Positions 29,490-39,882 of a stretch of DNA of 64,000 nucleotides are shown here, in pieces (within the stretch, counting starts at the first letter, position 1; the number at the start of each line of letters is the position of its first letter). The translations under genes and the position numbers were made by a program. The stretch covers positions 186,001 to 250,000 of the forward strand of contig NZ_SGXM01000005.1 in the NCBI RefSeq assembly GCF_004217045.1, in the 5' to 3' direction. The notes under the pieces are model-generated. The model saw only the letters and a program-made list of their open reading frames with translations. It was not told where the DNA came from and made no database searches. The DNA is from Cupriavidus agavae. GTDB lineage: Bacteria; Pseudomonadota; Gammaproteobacteria; Burkholderiales; Burkholderiaceae.

Positions 29490-29521
29490 CGCCCCGGTAC
29501 CTTGCAGGTCCGGGGCGTTTT
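29490..29521 (+). terminator. Rho-independent terminator of the pel operon
   Basis: CGCCCCGG (29490-29497) pairs with CCGGGGCG (29510-29517), with a further ACC/GGT pairing inside, then TTTT. It is the only strong terminator between pelA and the two-component genes. Confidence 0.88.
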
Positions 29522-29681
29522 GCCGTAAACACGAAATAGCTGCGCCTGCAAGAGCGGCGCGGCGGGCCTGCAACAACGCCCGGGGTGGCTCCCCCCCAAC
29601 GTAGCCTCGACGGGCCAAGGCGCATGCCGGTAACATGACGCCGCCGAGCCCGACACAGGCCGCAGTCATCAGAGGGAAGTA

Positions 29682-30383
29682 ATGAGAATTGCCTCAGTGG
29701 AGGACGATGCCGCCCAGGCCGCGCAGATCCGCCAGTTGCTCGAGGAAGCCGGGTTCACCTGCGCCAGCTTTGCCACGGGATTCGCGTTCCAGCGCGCGCT
29801 GCGGGACCAGGCGTTCGACCTGGTCCTGATGGACTGGCACCTGCCGGACATCAGCGGCTATGAACTGGTCAGCTGGGTGCGCCAGCACTCGGGCCGGCTG
29901 CCGCCCATCCTGTTCCTGACCAGCCGCATCGACGAGGGCGATATCGTGGCCGGGTTGTCCGTGGGCGCCGACGACTACCTCGGCAAGCCGCTGCGTCCGG
30001 CCGAGTTCCTGGCGCGCGTGCGGGCGCTGCTGCGGCGCGCCTATCCGGACGCGGTGCAGGACGACGAACTGATCCGCCAGGGCGGCTACGTGGTGGACGC
30101 CCGCCGCCGTACCATCGCGCTGGCCGGGCAGCCCGTGGAGCTGTCGCCGCGCGAATTCGACCTGGCGCTGTTCCTGTTCCGCAACATGGGCCGGCTGCTC
30201 TCGCGCGACGTGGTGGAGCAGGCGGTCTGGGGCCGTGCCATGGACGCCGGCTCGCGCACGCTCGACACCCACATCTCCCGGCTGCGCATCAAGCTGGCGC
30301 TGCGGCCCGAACACGGCGTGCGCCTGAGTTCGGTCTACTCGCACGGCTACCGGTTCGAGGCGGCGGGCGCGGCCGATGCGTAG
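29682..30383 (+). CDS. OmpR/PhoB-family response regulator
   Basis: 233-aa transcription regulator. Receiver domain: acidic pair E7-D8-D9, phospho-acceptor D51 in L-M-D-W-H-L-P-D, Thr/Ser in F-L-T-S and the conserved Lys in G-K-P-L. The C-terminal winged helix runs from about residue 130 (L-S-P-R-E-F-D-L-A-L-F ... Y-S-H-G-Y-R-F). Its stop overlaps the ATG of the downstream kinase, so they form one two-component system. The nearness to pel suggests, but does not show, control of Pel. Confidence 0.95.
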   Translation: MRIASVEDDAAQAAQIRQLLEEAGFTCASFATGFAFQRALRDQAFDLVLMDWHLPDISGYELVSWVRQHSGRLPPILFLTSRIDEGDIVAGLSVGADDYLGKPLRPAEFLARVRALLRRAYPDAVQDDELIRQGGYVVDARRRTIALAGQPVELSPREFDLALFLFRNMGRLLSRDVVEQAVWGRAMDAGSRTLDTHISRLRIKLALRPEHGVRLSSVYSHGYRFEAAGAADA

Positions 30384-32835
30384 CGGCCGACGCGGGCCCG
30401 GCAGGTTCGCGGCGGCCTTCTTTCATCGCCGGACACGCATCGAATGGATGGTGCTGCTGGTGGCCGTGCTGCTGGTCACGGCCGTGGTGGCGCGTTTCGA
30501 CTGGTTCGAACGCGCCGACCTGGCGATCCTCGATTTCTCGATAGCCAGCCAGCCGCGCCCGGTGCGCGGCGACATCGTACTGGTCACGATCGACGACGCC
30601 AGCATTGGCGCGGTCGGCCGCTGGCCGTGGCGCCGCTCGGTGCTGGCCGCGCTGGTAGACCAGCTGGCCGCCCAGCAGCCGCGCGTGATCGGCCTCGACG
30701 TGATCCTGTCGGAGCCCGATATCCGCTATCCCGCCGACGATGCGGCGCTGGCCGAGTCGATCCGCCGCGCCGGCAATGTGATCCTGCCCGTGGTGGCCGA
30801 GCCGGGACCGGCCGGCCCGGTCATGCGCCCCCCGCTGGACGGCCTGCGGACCGGCCTGGGCCACATCAACCTGATGCCGGACGCCGATGGCGTGGCGCGC
30901 GCCGTCTGGCTGCGCGAGGGCGATGCCGATGCCCGCCCATACTGGCAGTTTGCCGCCGCGATGGCCGCATTCGGGCAGGCGTCGCCGGCCTCGTCCGACT
31001 CGTTCCGCCATGAGGCCGCCTCGCGCGTGGACAGTGCCGGCTGGCTCAGCCAGGACCGGCTGCGCATTCCCTATGCCGGGCCGCCGGGATCGTTCACGCG
31101 CGTGCCGGTGCTCGACGTGCTGTCGGGCCAGCTTGGGCCCGACTACTTCCGTGGCAAGTTCGTGATCGTGGGCACCGTGGCCACGGGCCTGGGCGACGTA
31201 TTCCCGACGCCGGTCTCGCGCCATGGCCGGGGCATGAGTGGCATCGAGGTCCAGGCCAACGTGCTGCAGGCGCTGCGGGAAGGCACCGGCATCGTGCGCG
31301 TGCCCGAACTGGCGGGCTGGTTCGCCACGCTGCTGCCGGTGCTGCTGGCGGCGCTGGCCGCCTGGATGCTGACGCCGCGCGACGCGCTGATCGCCGTGGC
31401 GGTGCTGGTGGCCGCGCTGATCGGCGGCAGCATCATGCTGGTGGGCAGCATGCAACTGTGGTTCGCGCCGTCCGCCGCCGTGTTCGGGTGCCTGCTGGTC
31501 TATCCGCTCTGGAGCTGGCGGCGCCAGGAGGCCGCGCTGCGCTTCCTGTCCGAGGAACTGGTGCGCCTGGGGCGCGAGCCGGGCCTGCTGGCCGCGCCGG
31601 CCCGCATCGACCACTCGCTCGACGGCCGCATGCAGGCGGTGTACGACATGACCGCACGGCTGCGCGACATGCGGCGGTTCCTGTCGGACGGGCTGGAAAG
31701 CCTGCCCGAGGCCACCCTGATCTGCAATCTCGACGGCGGCATCCTGGTGGCCAACCGCCGCGCCGTGGCGCTGGTGCCGCCGGTGCTGCAGGGCATCAAT
31801 GACATGCCGCAGCCGGCCGGGCTGGGCGGGTTGGCGGGCGGCTACGGCACCGCGCCCGACGACGAGGGGGGCTACGACGATGGCTACGGCGGCCTGGACC
31901 GCCCCGGACTGCCCGATGTGATCGAGACCCTTTTTCCGGTGCCCGGCCCCGGGCTGGCCTACTGGGACGCGCTGTGCGGCGCGCTCGATGCCGATGGGCC
32001 GGTGATGTCGTCGTCTGACTCCCACGGCGTGGAACTGGCCACCGAGGACGACCGCCGCTACCTGCTCCATGGCGCGCCGCTGCACGGCGAGGCGGGGCGC
32101 CCGGCCGGCGTGATCGTCAGCCTGGTGGATATCACCACGGTACGGCGCGCCGAGCGGCAGCGCGAGCAGACGCTGCACTTCCTGTCGCACGACATGCGCT
32201 CGCCCCAGGCATCGATCCTGGCGCTGATCGACATGCAGTCGCGCGACACTCGGGCCTTGCCCGAGCCCGAGCTGCTGGGCCGCATCAGCGAGCACGCGCA
32301 CCGCACGCTGGCGCTGGCCGACGATTTCATCCGGCTGGCGCAGGCCGAATCGCAGAACCTGGTGTTCGCCGACGTGGAAATGACCGCGCTGGTGCTCGAC
32401 GCCACCGACGAGATGTGGGCGCTGGCCCGCACGCGCGGCATCGAGCTGGAACTCGATCTCGACGCCGAAGGGGTGGTGCTGCGCGCCTCACCGATGCTGC
32501 TGGTGCGCGCCATCGCCAACCTCGTCAGCAACGCCATCAAATTCAGTCCGCCGGGCGCCCCGGTACAGGTGCGCCTGCACCGGCTGGGGCCCTATCTCGC
32601 CATCGAGGTGACCGACCACGGCCCGGGTATCGCACTGGAAGACCAGGCGCGCCTGTTCCGCCCGTTCAGCCGCGTGCACGCGCAGGGCAGCGATGCGCCA
32701 TCGGGCAGCGGGCTGGGACTGGTCTTCGTGAAAACCGTGGCCGAACGGCACGGCGGACGCGTGGTGCTCAGGAGCGGCGTGGGCGAGGGCGCCACGTTCT
32801 CGATCTGGCTTCCGCTGCGCAACCGCGCGGGCTGA
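30376..32835 (+). CDS. CHASE2-domain sensor histidine kinase
   Basis: 819-aa membrane kinase. A first transmembrane helix (about residues 22-42) is followed by an extracytoplasmic CHASE2 domain (about 45-310; V-T-I-D-D-A-S-I-G-A-V-G-R-W-P-W at its start) and three helices (about 315-390). A coiled, PAS-like stretch with a Gly/Asp/Tyr-rich loop (about 475-515) leads to the HisKA box F-L-S-H605-D-M-R-S-P. The HATPase domain has N box N-L-V-S-N-A-I-K-F-S, D-H-G-P-G-I and G-S-G-L-G-L. The signal sensed is unknown. It overlaps the response regulator gene by 8 nt. Confidence 0.94.
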   Translation: MRSGRRGPGRFAAAFFHRRTRIEWMVLLVAVLLVTAVVARFDWFERADLAILDFSIASQPRPVRGDIVLVTIDDASIGAVGRWPWRRSVLAALVDQLAAQQPRVIGLDVILSEPDIRYPADDAALAESIRRAGNVILPVVAEPGPAGPVMRPPLDGLRTGLGHINLMPDADGVARAVWLREGDADARPYWQFAAAMAAFGQASPASSDSFRHEAASRVDSAGWLSQDRLRIPYAGPPGSFTRVPVLDVLSGQLGPDYFRGKFVIVGTVATGLGDVFPTPVSRHGRGMSGIEVQANVLQALREGTGIVRVPELAGWFATLLPVLLAALAAWMLTPRDALIAVAVLVAALIGGSIMLVGSMQLWFAPSAAVFGCLLVYPLWSWRRQEAALRFLSEELVRLGREPGLLAAPARIDHSLDGRMQAVYDMTARLRDMRRFLSDGLESLPEATLICNLDGGILVANRRAVALVPPVLQGINDMPQPAGLGGLAGGYGTAPDDEGGYDDGYGGLDRPGLPDVIETLFPVPGPGLAYWDALCGALDADGPVMSSSDSHGVELATEDDRRYLLHGAPLHGEAGRPAGVIVSLVDITTVRRAERQREQTLHFLSHDMRSPQASILALIDMQSRDTRALPEPELLGRISEHAHRTLALADDFIRLAQAESQNLVFADVEMTALVLDATDEMWALARTRGIELELDLDAEGVVLRASPMLLVRAIANLVSNAIKFSPPGAPVQVRLHRLGPYLAIEVTDHGPGIALEDQARLFRPFSRVHAQGSDAPSGSGLGLVFVKTVAERHGGRVVLRSGVGEGATFSIWLPLRNRAG

Positions 32836-32918
32836 GCCGACACAATTGTTGGCAATCGCAGGCTGAAAAATTGCCTACGATCTGTCGAGCCACGGACACC
32901 GCATCCGCTGGCATTTTC

Positions 32919-32957
32919 GCGTCCGCACCGTGCCCCGGTGCGGGCGCTTTTTTGTTT
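32919..32957 (+). terminator. Rho-independent terminator after the histidine kinase
   Basis: GCGTCCGCACCG and CGGTGCGGGCGC form a 12-bp stem (one G-T pair) with loop TGCCC, followed by TTTTTTGTTTT on the plus strand. It separates the kinase gene from the convergent mlaA-like gene. Confidence 0.9.
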
Positions 32958-32980
32958 TGGGCCGGGGGGGGAGGGGCTGA

Positions 32981-33787
32981 CTACTTCGCCATCCCCGGCG
33001 CCGGAGCCGGCGTTGCCGGCGTTGCCGGCTCGGCGGGCGCAGGCTCCTCGTCATCGTCATACGTCGGCAGCGCATCGTCCCCGTCGCCCAGCAGGTACTG
33101 CCGGCGCTGGGTATAGGCGTCGCGCACGAACGCGTACTTGTCCAGCGCGGCCTGCGAGAGCAGGTCGGTGGCGCCCAGCATGTTGGCGCGCACGTTGATC
33201 ACGTTGATGCCGAACATCGTGTTGCGCCAGGCCGGGTCGAAATAGTGCGCCGGATCGAGATAGAAGCTACCCGCCAGGCCAATGCCGTCGCGGACCGAGC
33301 TGGGGCCGAACAGCGGCAGCACCAGGTACGGGCCGGCCGGCACGCCGTAGTAGCCCAGCGTCAGCCCCAGGTCCTGCGAGTGGCGCGGAATGCCCGCCGC
33401 CGTGGCGATATCGATCAGGCCGCCGATGCCCAGCACGGTGTTGATCGCCACGCGCATCAGCGTCTCGGCGGCGGCCACGCCCTTGCCCTGCAGCACGTTG
33501 TTGGCAAAGTTGCCAACGTCCGAGAAGTTGGCGAAGAAATTGGTCACGGCAATGCGCGCCGGCTCGGGGGTCACGTACTGGTAGCCCTTGGCCAGCGGCT
33601 GGGCCACGTAGGTGTCTACCTTGTCGTTGACCGTGAAGATCGCCCGGTTCATCGGTTCGAGCGGGTCCTGCGGGTTGGCGTTGGGGCCGGTGGCGCAGCC
33701 GGCGGTCAGGGCGCAGAGCGCGGCGGCGGCCAGCGCGCCGTTCAGCCGGGGCGCCGCGGCGCGGGATTTGACGTTGCGGGAGAGCAT
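32981..33787 (-). CDS. mlaA: MlaA/VacJ-family lipoprotein
   Basis: 268-aa outer-membrane lipoprotein of the phospholipid-asymmetry (Mla) type: signal peptide with lipobox L-T-A-G-C (Cys31), then the family motif D-P-L-E-P-M-N-R and G-P-Y-L-V-L-P-L-F-G-P-S-S-V-R-D. It ends in an acidic, Pro/Ala-rich tail (P-A-P-A-E-P-A-T-P repeats). It lies 49 nt downstream of hpnN on the same strand. In related genomes a VacJ-like gene accompanies hpn genes, so it probably works on hopanoid or phospholipid traffic with HpnN and HpnM. Confidence 0.93.
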   Translation of the reverse strand: MLSRNVKSRAAAPRLNGALAAAALCALTAGCATGPNANPQDPLEPMNRAIFTVNDKVDTYVAQPLAKGYQYVTPEPARIAVTNFFANFSDVGNFANNVLQGKGVAAAETLMRVAINTVLGIGGLIDIATAAGIPRHSQDLGLTLGYYGVPAGPYLVLPLFGPSSVRDGIGLAGSFYLDPAHYFDPAWRNTMFGINVINVRANMLGATDLLSQAALDKYAFVRDAYTQRRQYLLGDGDDALPTYDDDEEPAPAEPATPATPAPAPGMAK

Positions 33788-33836
33788 GGTGAGACGTTTG
33801 GTCTTTCGGGTTCTTGTAACGGAGACGGCGCGGCAC

Positions 33837-36563
33837 TCACCGCGGAGATTTGCCGGAATCGGCTCCTGCAGACTTATCGGCAGATTGTGCCATGGTCGTA
33901 GCCACCGTAAGTGGGGGAAGAGACGGACCCAGCGGCTCCCCGCGCCCCGGCAGCTCGCGCCGGGGGCGGCCCATCAGGATGGGCTGGAAGAACACCGCGC
34001 CGGCCAGCGTGCAGACCAGCGCCAGCGCCAGCAGCTTGCCCATGCTGGCGGTGCCGGGATGGTGCGACAGCCAGAGGCTGCCGAACGCGGTGGCCGTGGT
34101 GGCGGCACTGTAGAGCACCGCGTGGGTCAGGCTCGACTGCAGCAGCTTGGTCTTGCCATGGCGCCAGGCAATCACGTAGTAGATCTTGAACGCCACGCCG
34201 ATGCCCAGCAGCAGCGGCAGCGCAATGATGTTGGCGAAGTTCAGCGAGATGCCAAAGACCACGCACAGTTCCAGCGTGACCAGCCCCGAGACCAGCAGCG
34301 GGATCAGCGTGCGCACCACGTCGCCCACGCGCCGCAGCGTGATCCACAGCAGCACCGTGATCGAGATCACGGCCCAGACGCCGGCGTGGATGAACGCGGT
34401 CATGATCGTGTCCGCCGAGCCCTTGATGGCGATCGGCCCGCCCGTGGCGTCGGGCTGCACGCGCGCCATCACGGCCAGGAAGTGGTCGAGCGCGGCCTCG
34501 CGGGCGGCGTCGTTGTTCGCGCCCGGCGGCGGCAGTTTCGGGCTGATGTTGACCAGCGCCTGGCCATCGGGCGCCAGCCAGTCGCGCGCCAGTTCGGGCG
34601 GCAGCGTCTGGCGGGTCACGGTCTCCGGTTGCAGCGCGCGCTGCAGCGAGGCCAGCGCCAGGCGCAGCGGCAGGGCGATGGCCTGCTCGGCGCGGTCGCG
34701 CATGGCCGGCGTGGCATCGGCCAGTTGCTTGAGCGCGCGGGACAGATGCTCGGCCGAGGCGGCACCGAGGCCCGGATGGTCGAGCGCGGCCAGCGACAGC
34801 TGGCGCGAGGCATTGCGCAGCGCCGCCACGCGCAGCGCATCGCTGGCCGGGGCGCCGGTCGGCTGCGTGAGCACCGGCATCAGCGTCTTGGACAGCGCGG
34901 CGATGGTGGCCAGCTTGGGCGCCTGGTCGTCGGGGATGAACGTCTTCAGCGTGACCACGCGCTCGACCTCGGGCAGCTTGGCGAGCCGTGCCGCGATCTG
35001 CTCGGCGTCCTTGAGCGAGGGGGCGAGCACCTTGATGTCGTCGGTGCCGGCCTGCGGGGCGTCCTTGAGCGCCAGCAGCGTGGCCATCGACTCCGAATGC
35101 GGATCTTTCAGGTGGAGCGGGTCGAAATCGAAGCGCAGGTGGGGCAGCAGCGGGGCGCCGGCCACCAGCACGAACAGCACGCCGACGAGGGTGCCCTTGC
35201 GGTGGCGCTCGAAGAACGCGTCGGCCGGGGCCAGCCAGCCGAAGCCCGGCATTTCCTTCTCGCCCGGCGGCGCCAGCACGCGGATCAGTGCCGGCAGCGT
35301 GGTGAACGTGGTGGCGAACGCGACGAACATGCCCACGCCGGCGATCTTGCCCAGTTCGGCCACGCCACGGTAGTCGGTGGGCAGGAAGCAGAAGAACGCG
35401 GCGGCCGTGGCGGCGGCGGCCAGCGTGAGCGGCCCGGCCACGTCGCGGGCGGCCAGCGTCAGCGCCTCGTTCAGGTCGCCGTGCTCGCAGCGCTCGGCGC
35501 GGTAGCGCACGCCGAACTGGATGCCGAAATCGACGCCAAGCCCGACGAACAGCACCGCGAACGCCACCGAGATCATGTTCAGCGCGCCCACCATCAGCAG
35601 GCCCAGCGCCGCCGTGATGATCAGCCCGGCAATCAGGCTGACCAGCACGGCCGTGATCAGGCGCGCCGAGCGCAGCGCCATCCACAGGATGCCGATCACC
35701 ACCAGCAGCGTCAGGATGCCGTTGAGCGCCGCGCCCTCGCTGACCGAGGCGAACTCGTCGTCGGCCAGCGGCTGCGGGCCGGTCAGGCGCACCTGGGCGT
35801 TGTAGCGCTCGGCCAGCTTGAGCTTGCCGGCGGCGGCGCGGATGGCGTCGCTGGCGACGGCGCCGGCCTTGAGGTCGCTGAAATCGAGCACCGGCGACAC
35901 CGTGACGAAGCTGAACGCGCGGCCATCGGCATTCGGCTTGAGGCTGTCGTCGACGAGCCCGGCCCACGACAGTGCCACGGGCTTGTTGGCCAGCACGCCG
36001 TCGACGGTCTTCGCGCTCTCAGATAGTAGTTTGTCCATATCGGACAGCTTCACCTGCCCGAGCTGCAGCGGCAGTGCCAGCGTGGTGGTGAGCAGGTCCG
36101 AGAGGCCGCGCAGCGTGGGATCGCGGGCCAGGTTGTTCAGCAGCGGGCGGGCCTGCGTGAGCTTGTCGGCCATGTCGTCGACGCTGGCCTGGCTGGCGAA
36201 CAGCAGCCCGTTGCGCTCGAAGAACGGCCCGGCGCCGGGCTGGCTCACGGCGTTGAAGCGGTTCGGCTCCTGGCGCAGCGCGGTGGCCAGCTCGCTGGCG
36301 GCGGCATCGGCCAGTTCCTTCGCCGGTGCCTGCACCACGGCCAGGATCATCTTGTCGCGCTGCGGAAACGCGGCGCTGATCGCGGCGTCGTTCCGCGCCC
36401 ACGGGGCGTCGGATTCCAGCAGGCGGCTGATATCGGTATTGATGGCGAAATTGCGTGCCGCGTAATAGCCGGCTGCGGCGGTCAGCAACAGCGAGATGCC
36501 GATCACGAGCCAGGCGTGAACGGTGGCGAATTTGACGGTGCGAACGAGCAGCGGTCTGATCAT
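33837..36563 (-). CDS. hpnN: HpnN, RND/MMPL-family hopanoid transporter
   Basis: 908-aa inner-membrane RND-type transporter that moves hopanoids to the outer membrane. Two halves each have a transmembrane helix, a large periplasmic loop and a five-helix bundle: the first helix at about residues 18-35, bundle one near [11 protein letters not shown] (about 280-425) with [11 protein letters not shown], and bundle two after about residue 725. It opposes hpnM across a 196-nt gap, and the two are probably expressed divergently. Confidence 0.93.
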   Translation of the reverse strand: MIRPLLVRTVKFATVHAWLVIGISLLLTAAAGYYAARNFAINTDISRLLESDAPWARNDAAISAAFPQRDKMILAVVQAPAKELADAAASELATALRQEPNRFNAVSQPGAGPFFERNGLLFASQASVDDMADKLTQARPLLNNLARDPTLRGLSDLLTTTLALPLQLGQVKLSDMDKLLSESAKTVDGVLANKPVALSWAGLVDDSLKPNADGRAFSFVTVSPVLDFSDLKAGAVASDAIRAAAGKLKLAERYNAQVRLTGPQPLADDEFASVSEGAALNGILTLLVVIGILWMALRSARLITAVLVSLIAGLIITAALGLLMVGALNMISVAFAVLFVGLGVDFGIQFGVRYRAERCEHGDLNEALTLAARDVAGPLTLAAAATAAAFFCFLPTDYRGVAELGKIAGVGMFVAFATTFTTLPALIRVLAPPGEKEMPGFGWLAPADAFFERHRKGTLVGVLFVLVAGAPLLPHLRFDFDPLHLKDPHSESMATLLALKDAPQAGTDDIKVLAPSLKDAEQIAARLAKLPEVERVVTLKTFIPDDQAPKLATIAALSKTLMPVLTQPTGAPASDALRVAALRNASRQLSLAALDHPGLGAASAEHLSRALKQLADATPAMRDRAEQAIALPLRLALASLQRALQPETVTRQTLPPELARDWLAPDGQALVNISPKLPPPGANNDAAREAALDHFLAVMARVQPDATGGPIAIKGSADTIMTAFIHAGVWAVISITVLLWITLRRVGDVVRTLIPLLVSGLVTLELCVVFGISLNFANIIALPLLLGIGVAFKIYYVIAWRHGKTKLLQSSLTHAVLYSAATTATAFGSLWLSHHPGTASMGKLLALALVCTLAGAVFFQPILMGRPRRELPGRGEPLGPSLPPLTVATTMAQSADKSAGADSGKSPR

Positions 36564-36759
36564 GGGTCCTGTGTCTACGGCGCCCGCTGCGGCAGAAGGT
36601 ACGGCGGATGTGTGGCGGACGTACGGGGGGCGTGCGCGGGCGGCAACCGGAGTATAGCGGCTGGAAGGCGGTTGGCGCCTCCCGCGCCGCCCGGCGGACC
36701 GCGCGATCCGCTATATACTGGCCCGACTGGCCAGCCCGGCCGCAGTGCATCGATACGTC

Positions 36760-37389
36760 ATGAACCGTTACGGAATGTTCCCCGCCGCCATCATCGCCCC
36801 CATTGCCGCCGTGGCCATGGTCGCCGTGGTGTCCCCCGCGCACGCCCAGGCCAGCGCGTCGCCCGACAAGCTCGTGCAGTCGGCCGTCGAAGGCGTGATC
36901 ACCAAGATCAAGACCGATCCCGAGACCCGCGCCGGCGATCTTGCAAAAATTACCGCCGTCGTCCAGCGCGACTTCCTGCCTTACACCGATTTCGGCCGTA
37001 CCACGCGCCTGGCAGTCGGCAATGCATGGAAACAGGCCACGCCGGAGCAGCAGAAACAGCTCCAGGAGCAGTTCACCGCGCTACTGGTGCGCAGCTACGC
37101 GATCTCGCTCTCGCAACTGCGCGAGCAAAGTCCCAAGTTCACGTACAAGCCGGCCCGCAGCGGCAACAACGCCAACGACGCCGTGGTGGCCACGCGCGTG
37201 CTGAACAACGGCGACGAGATGCTGATCGACTACCGCCTGCAGAAAGGCGCCGACGGCTGGAAGATCTACGATATCAACATGATGGGCGCCTGGCTGATCG
37301 AGGTGTACCGCAAGCAGTTCGCGGACATCGTGGCGCGGGATGGCGTGGATGGGCTGATCAAGTATCTGACCAGTCACAACAGCCGGTGA
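36760..37389 (+). CDS. hpnM: HpnM, MlaC/Ttg2-type periplasmic lipid carrier
   Basis: 209-aa secreted protein of the toluene-tolerance Ttg2/MlaC family. A signal peptide ending P-A-H-A is followed by a helical start and the conserved T-D-F-G-R-T-T-R-L-A-V-G and G-W-K-I-Y-D-I-N-M-M-G segments. It presumably shuttles lipid between membranes with HpnN. I use ATG 36760; a GTG at 36745 in frame adds five residues. TATACT at 36714-36719 may be its -10 box but lacks a good -35. Confidence 0.92.
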   Translation: MNRYGMFPAAIIAPIAAVAMVAVVSPAHAQASASPDKLVQSAVEGVITKIKTDPETRAGDLAKITAVVQRDFLPYTDFGRTTRLAVGNAWKQATPEQQKQLQEQFTALLVRSYAISLSQLREQSPKFTYKPARSGNNANDAVVATRVLNNGDEMLIDYRLQKGADGWKIYDINMMGAWLIEVYRKQFADIVARDGVDGLIKYLTSHNSR

Positions 37390-37403
37390 AGTAGGGGGGT
37401 GCG

Positions 37404-37430
37404 CCCCTCTCCCGCATGGCGGGAGAGGGG
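37404..37430. repeat. Perfect 12-bp hairpin, REP-like copy 1
   Basis: CCCCTCTCCCGC, loop ATG, GCGGGAGAGGGG between the convergent hpnM and hpnH stops. The arms match the element at 53901-53924. It lacks a T tract but may stop or protect both transcripts. Confidence 0.7.
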
Positions 37431-37441
37431 AGTCCAACAAC

Positions 37442-38611
37442 TCAGTGAGCTTGCGCCGCCGCCTGGGCCTTTTCCGCCCGGCTGCCCTGCACCTTCTTCA
37501 GGTTGCCGATCTCGGCCAGCTTGATCTCCACGTGGCGCGAGAACACGTAGTCGGCCGGGCGCTGGTTGTCCAGCGCGATGTCCGGGGCCATCGGGCCATC
37601 GGTCTTCACGCCGCGCAGCGTCACGCCAAGGGCCTTGAGCGGGTGCGAGAACGTGTCGGCCACGGCGGTGGCCTCGAAACCGCTGTGCACCATGCAGTCG
37701 GCGCACTTCTCGTAGTTGCCAACCCCGTAGGCGTCCCAGTCGGTGCCTTCCATCAGTTCCTTGAACGTCTTCACGTAGCCCTCGCCCACCAGGTAGCACG
37801 GACGCTGCCAGCCGAACACGGTGCGGGCCGGGTTGCCCCACGGCGTGCACTTGTAGGTCTGGTTGCCGGCCAGGAAGTCGAGGAACATCGTCGACTGGCT
37901 GAACGCCCAGTTCTTGCCCGCACGGCCACGCGACAGGATGTCGCGGAACAGTTGCTTGGTCTTGTTGCGGTTCAGGAAATGCTGCTGGTCCGGCGCGCGC
38001 TCGTAGGCATAGCCCGGCGACACCGTGATGCCGTCCACGCCCATGGCCTTGACCGAGTCGAAGAACTTCGCCACGCGTTCGGGCTTGGCGTCATTGAACA
38101 GCGTGCAGTTGATGTTGACCCGGAAGCCGCGCTCCTTGGCCAGGCGGATGGCCGCCACGCACTTGTCGTAGACGCCTTCCTGGTTGACCGAGTGGTCGTG
38201 CATCTCGCGGTCGCCGTCGAGGTGGATCGACCACACGAAGTACGGGCTCGGCTCGTACTGGTCGATCTTCTTCTCCAGCAGCAGCGCGTTGGTGCACAGG
38301 TAGACAAAGCGCTTGCGCGCCATGATGCCGCGCACGATCTCGGGCATGTCCTTGTGCAGCAGCGGCTCGCCGCCGGCGATCGACACCACCGGTGCGCCGC
38401 ATTCGTCCACCGCTTCCAGGCACTCGGCCACGGACAGGCGCTGGTTCAGGATGGGGTCCGGATAGTCGATCTTGCCGCAACCGGAGCAGGCCAGGTTGCA
38501 GCGGAAAAGGGGCTCGAGCATCAGGGCCAGCGGGTAGCGCTTTTGCCCGGAGAGATGCTTGCGTGCGATGTAGGCGCCTACGCGGGCGACCTGCAGAAAC
38601 GGGATGGCCAA
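37442..38611 (-). CDS. hpnH: HpnH, radical-SAM adenosylhopane synthase
   Basis: 389-aa radical-SAM enzyme that joins the 5'-deoxyadenosyl group to hopene, the first step of C35 bacteriohopanepolyol synthesis. The 4Fe-4S motif is C38-N-L-A-C42-S-G-C45; the SAM-binding G-G-E-P follows at about residue 80. A C-terminal cysteine segment C-A-D-C-M is present as in the family. The product feeds HpnG. It lies 34 nt downstream of ispH on the same strand and is likely co-transcribed. Confidence 0.96.
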   Translation of the reverse strand: MAIPFLQVARVGAYIARKHLSGQKRYPLALMLEPLFRCNLACSGCGKIDYPDPILNQRLSVAECLEAVDECGAPVVSIAGGEPLLHKDMPEIVRGIMARKRFVYLCTNALLLEKKIDQYEPSPYFVWSIHLDGDREMHDHSVNQEGVYDKCVAAIRLAKERGFRVNINCTLFNDAKPERVAKFFDSVKAMGVDGITVSPGYAYERAPDQQHFLNRNKTKQLFRDILSRGRAGKNWAFSQSTMFLDFLAGNQTYKCTPWGNPARTVFGWQRPCYLVGEGYVKTFKELMEGTDWDAYGVGNYEKCADCMVHSGFEATAVADTFSHPLKALGVTLRGVKTDGPMAPDIALDNQRPADYVFSRHVEIKLAEIGNLKKVQGSRAEKAQAAAQAH

Positions 38612-38645
38612 GGGGGTGCTTCCTGTTAGGTTCAGCTTTTTCGCT

Positions 38646-39644
38646 TCAGCCGGCTACCGTGTGGGCAACCAGCCGGGCGTCACTGATTTCAGTGGTCTTC
38701 CTGGCCCCTGGGGCCAGCGTTGCATCGGCGAGTTCAGCCGGGAGGCGGAATTCGGCATGTTCCTCGATCCCTTCCATGGTCGAAATCTCGACCGGACCAA
38801 GGCGGCGCAGGGCCGCGATGACGTCTTCCACCATGCTTTCGGGCGCCGAGGCGCCCGCGGTAATGCCTACGACGTTCGCGTCCCGCACCCAGCCGGGGTC
38901 GAGTTCGCTGCCGTCGGCGATCAGGTAACTCGGCACGCCGCTCTCGGTGCCGATCTCGCGCAACCGGTTCGAATTGGAACTGTTCGACGCGCCGATCACG
39001 AGAATGACGTCCACACGCTGCGACAGTTCCCGTACCGCGCTTTGCCGGTTCTGCGTGGCATAGCAGATATCGCGCGTATTCGGGCCCACCAGATTGGTGA
39101 AACGCCTGCCGAGCGCCGCAATGATATTACGGGTGTCGTCCACCGACAACGTGGTCTGGGTAATATAGGCGGCCGGAGCATCGGCCGGCAGGTCCAGCCG
39201 GGCCACGTCGGCTTCGCACTGGACCAGATGGACCGGCGCCGGGATCTGGCCCATCGTGCCGACCACCTCGGGGTGGCCGGCATGGCCGATCAGGATCACG
39301 TGGCGCCCCGCGGCGGCGTACTGGCGGCCCTGGGTATGGACCTTGACCACCAGCGGGCATGTGGCGTCGAGTGCATGCAGCTCGCGCCGGCGCGCTTCGG
39401 CCACGATTTCGCGGGAAACCCCGTGGGCGCTGAAGATGGTGACCGCGTCATCGGGCACTTCGTCCAGCTCCTCGACGAAACGTGCGCCTTTTTGCCGCAA
39501 CCCGTCGACCACATGCTTGTTGTGGACGATCTCGTGTCGGACATAGACCGGCGCGCCATACTTGAGCAGGGCGCGGTCGACGATGTCGATCGCCCGGACG
39601 ACGCCAGCACAGAAGCCCCTGGGCTGGGCAAGGATCACCTGCAT
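38646..39644 (-). CDS. ispH: 4-hydroxy-3-methylbut-2-enyl diphosphate reductase IspH
   Basis: 332-aa iron-sulfur enzyme, last step of the MEP isoprenoid pathway. The three cluster cysteines are in G-F-C-A-G-V (Cys12), A-T-C-P-L-V and D-I-C-Y-A-T. The ATG at 39644 gives the family N-terminus [10 protein letters not shown] and has a G-rich stretch 8 nt upstream. The open frame continues upstream to 39848 but that part is AT-rich and unrelated. In this hopanoid locus it may supply extra isopentenyl units; whether another ispH exists elsewhere cannot be seen. Confidence 0.95.
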   Translation of the reverse strand: MQVILAQPRGFCAGVVRAIDIVDRALLKYGAPVYVRHEIVHNKHVVDGLRQKGARFVEELDEVPDDAVTIFSAHGVSREIVAEARRRELHALDATCPLVVKVHTQGRQYAAAGRHVILIGHAGHPEVVGTMGQIPAPVHLVQCEADVARLDLPADAPAAYITQTTLSVDDTRNIIAALGRRFTNLVGPNTRDICYATQNRQSAVRELSQRVDVILVIGASNSSNSNRLREIGTESGVPSYLIADGSELDPGWVRDANVVGITAGASAPESMVEDVIAALRRLGPVEISTMEGIEEHAEFRLPAELADATLAPGARKTTEISDARLVAHTVAG

Positions 39645-39867
39645 CGAGACGGCCCCCCGACCCACTTGTGAAGATTCAAAAACATTATTGTCTGGTATTC
39701 CCAGCATCACTTTGCCGGTTACGGTGGGTACTATATACCGGGTCGGATTTTCATGTTTGCGCGTTGGCTCCTGCCAACAATTACATTTTGGCGTAAAGGC
39801 ATGCCAATTTTGTCGGGTTATCGCCGCTTTCCATGGCATTGTCGCCAAACTCGCAACTATCGTCTCC

Positions 39868-39882
39868 AGGGGATTTGAAATT
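39868..39882 (+). promoter_or_regulatory. Ribosome site and probable ATT start of hpnA
   Basis: AGGGGA at 39868-39873, 6-nt spacer, then ATT at 39880-39882 in the hpnA frame. No ATG, GTG or TTG in that frame lies between here and GTG 39898, which would cut the Rossmann strand before T-G-A-S-G. Confidence 0.55.

Noticed and set aside
36714..36719. Sigma-70 promoter of hpnM
   Set aside because: TATACT is a fair -10 but no -35 hexamer is found at normal spacing; mentioned under hpnM only.
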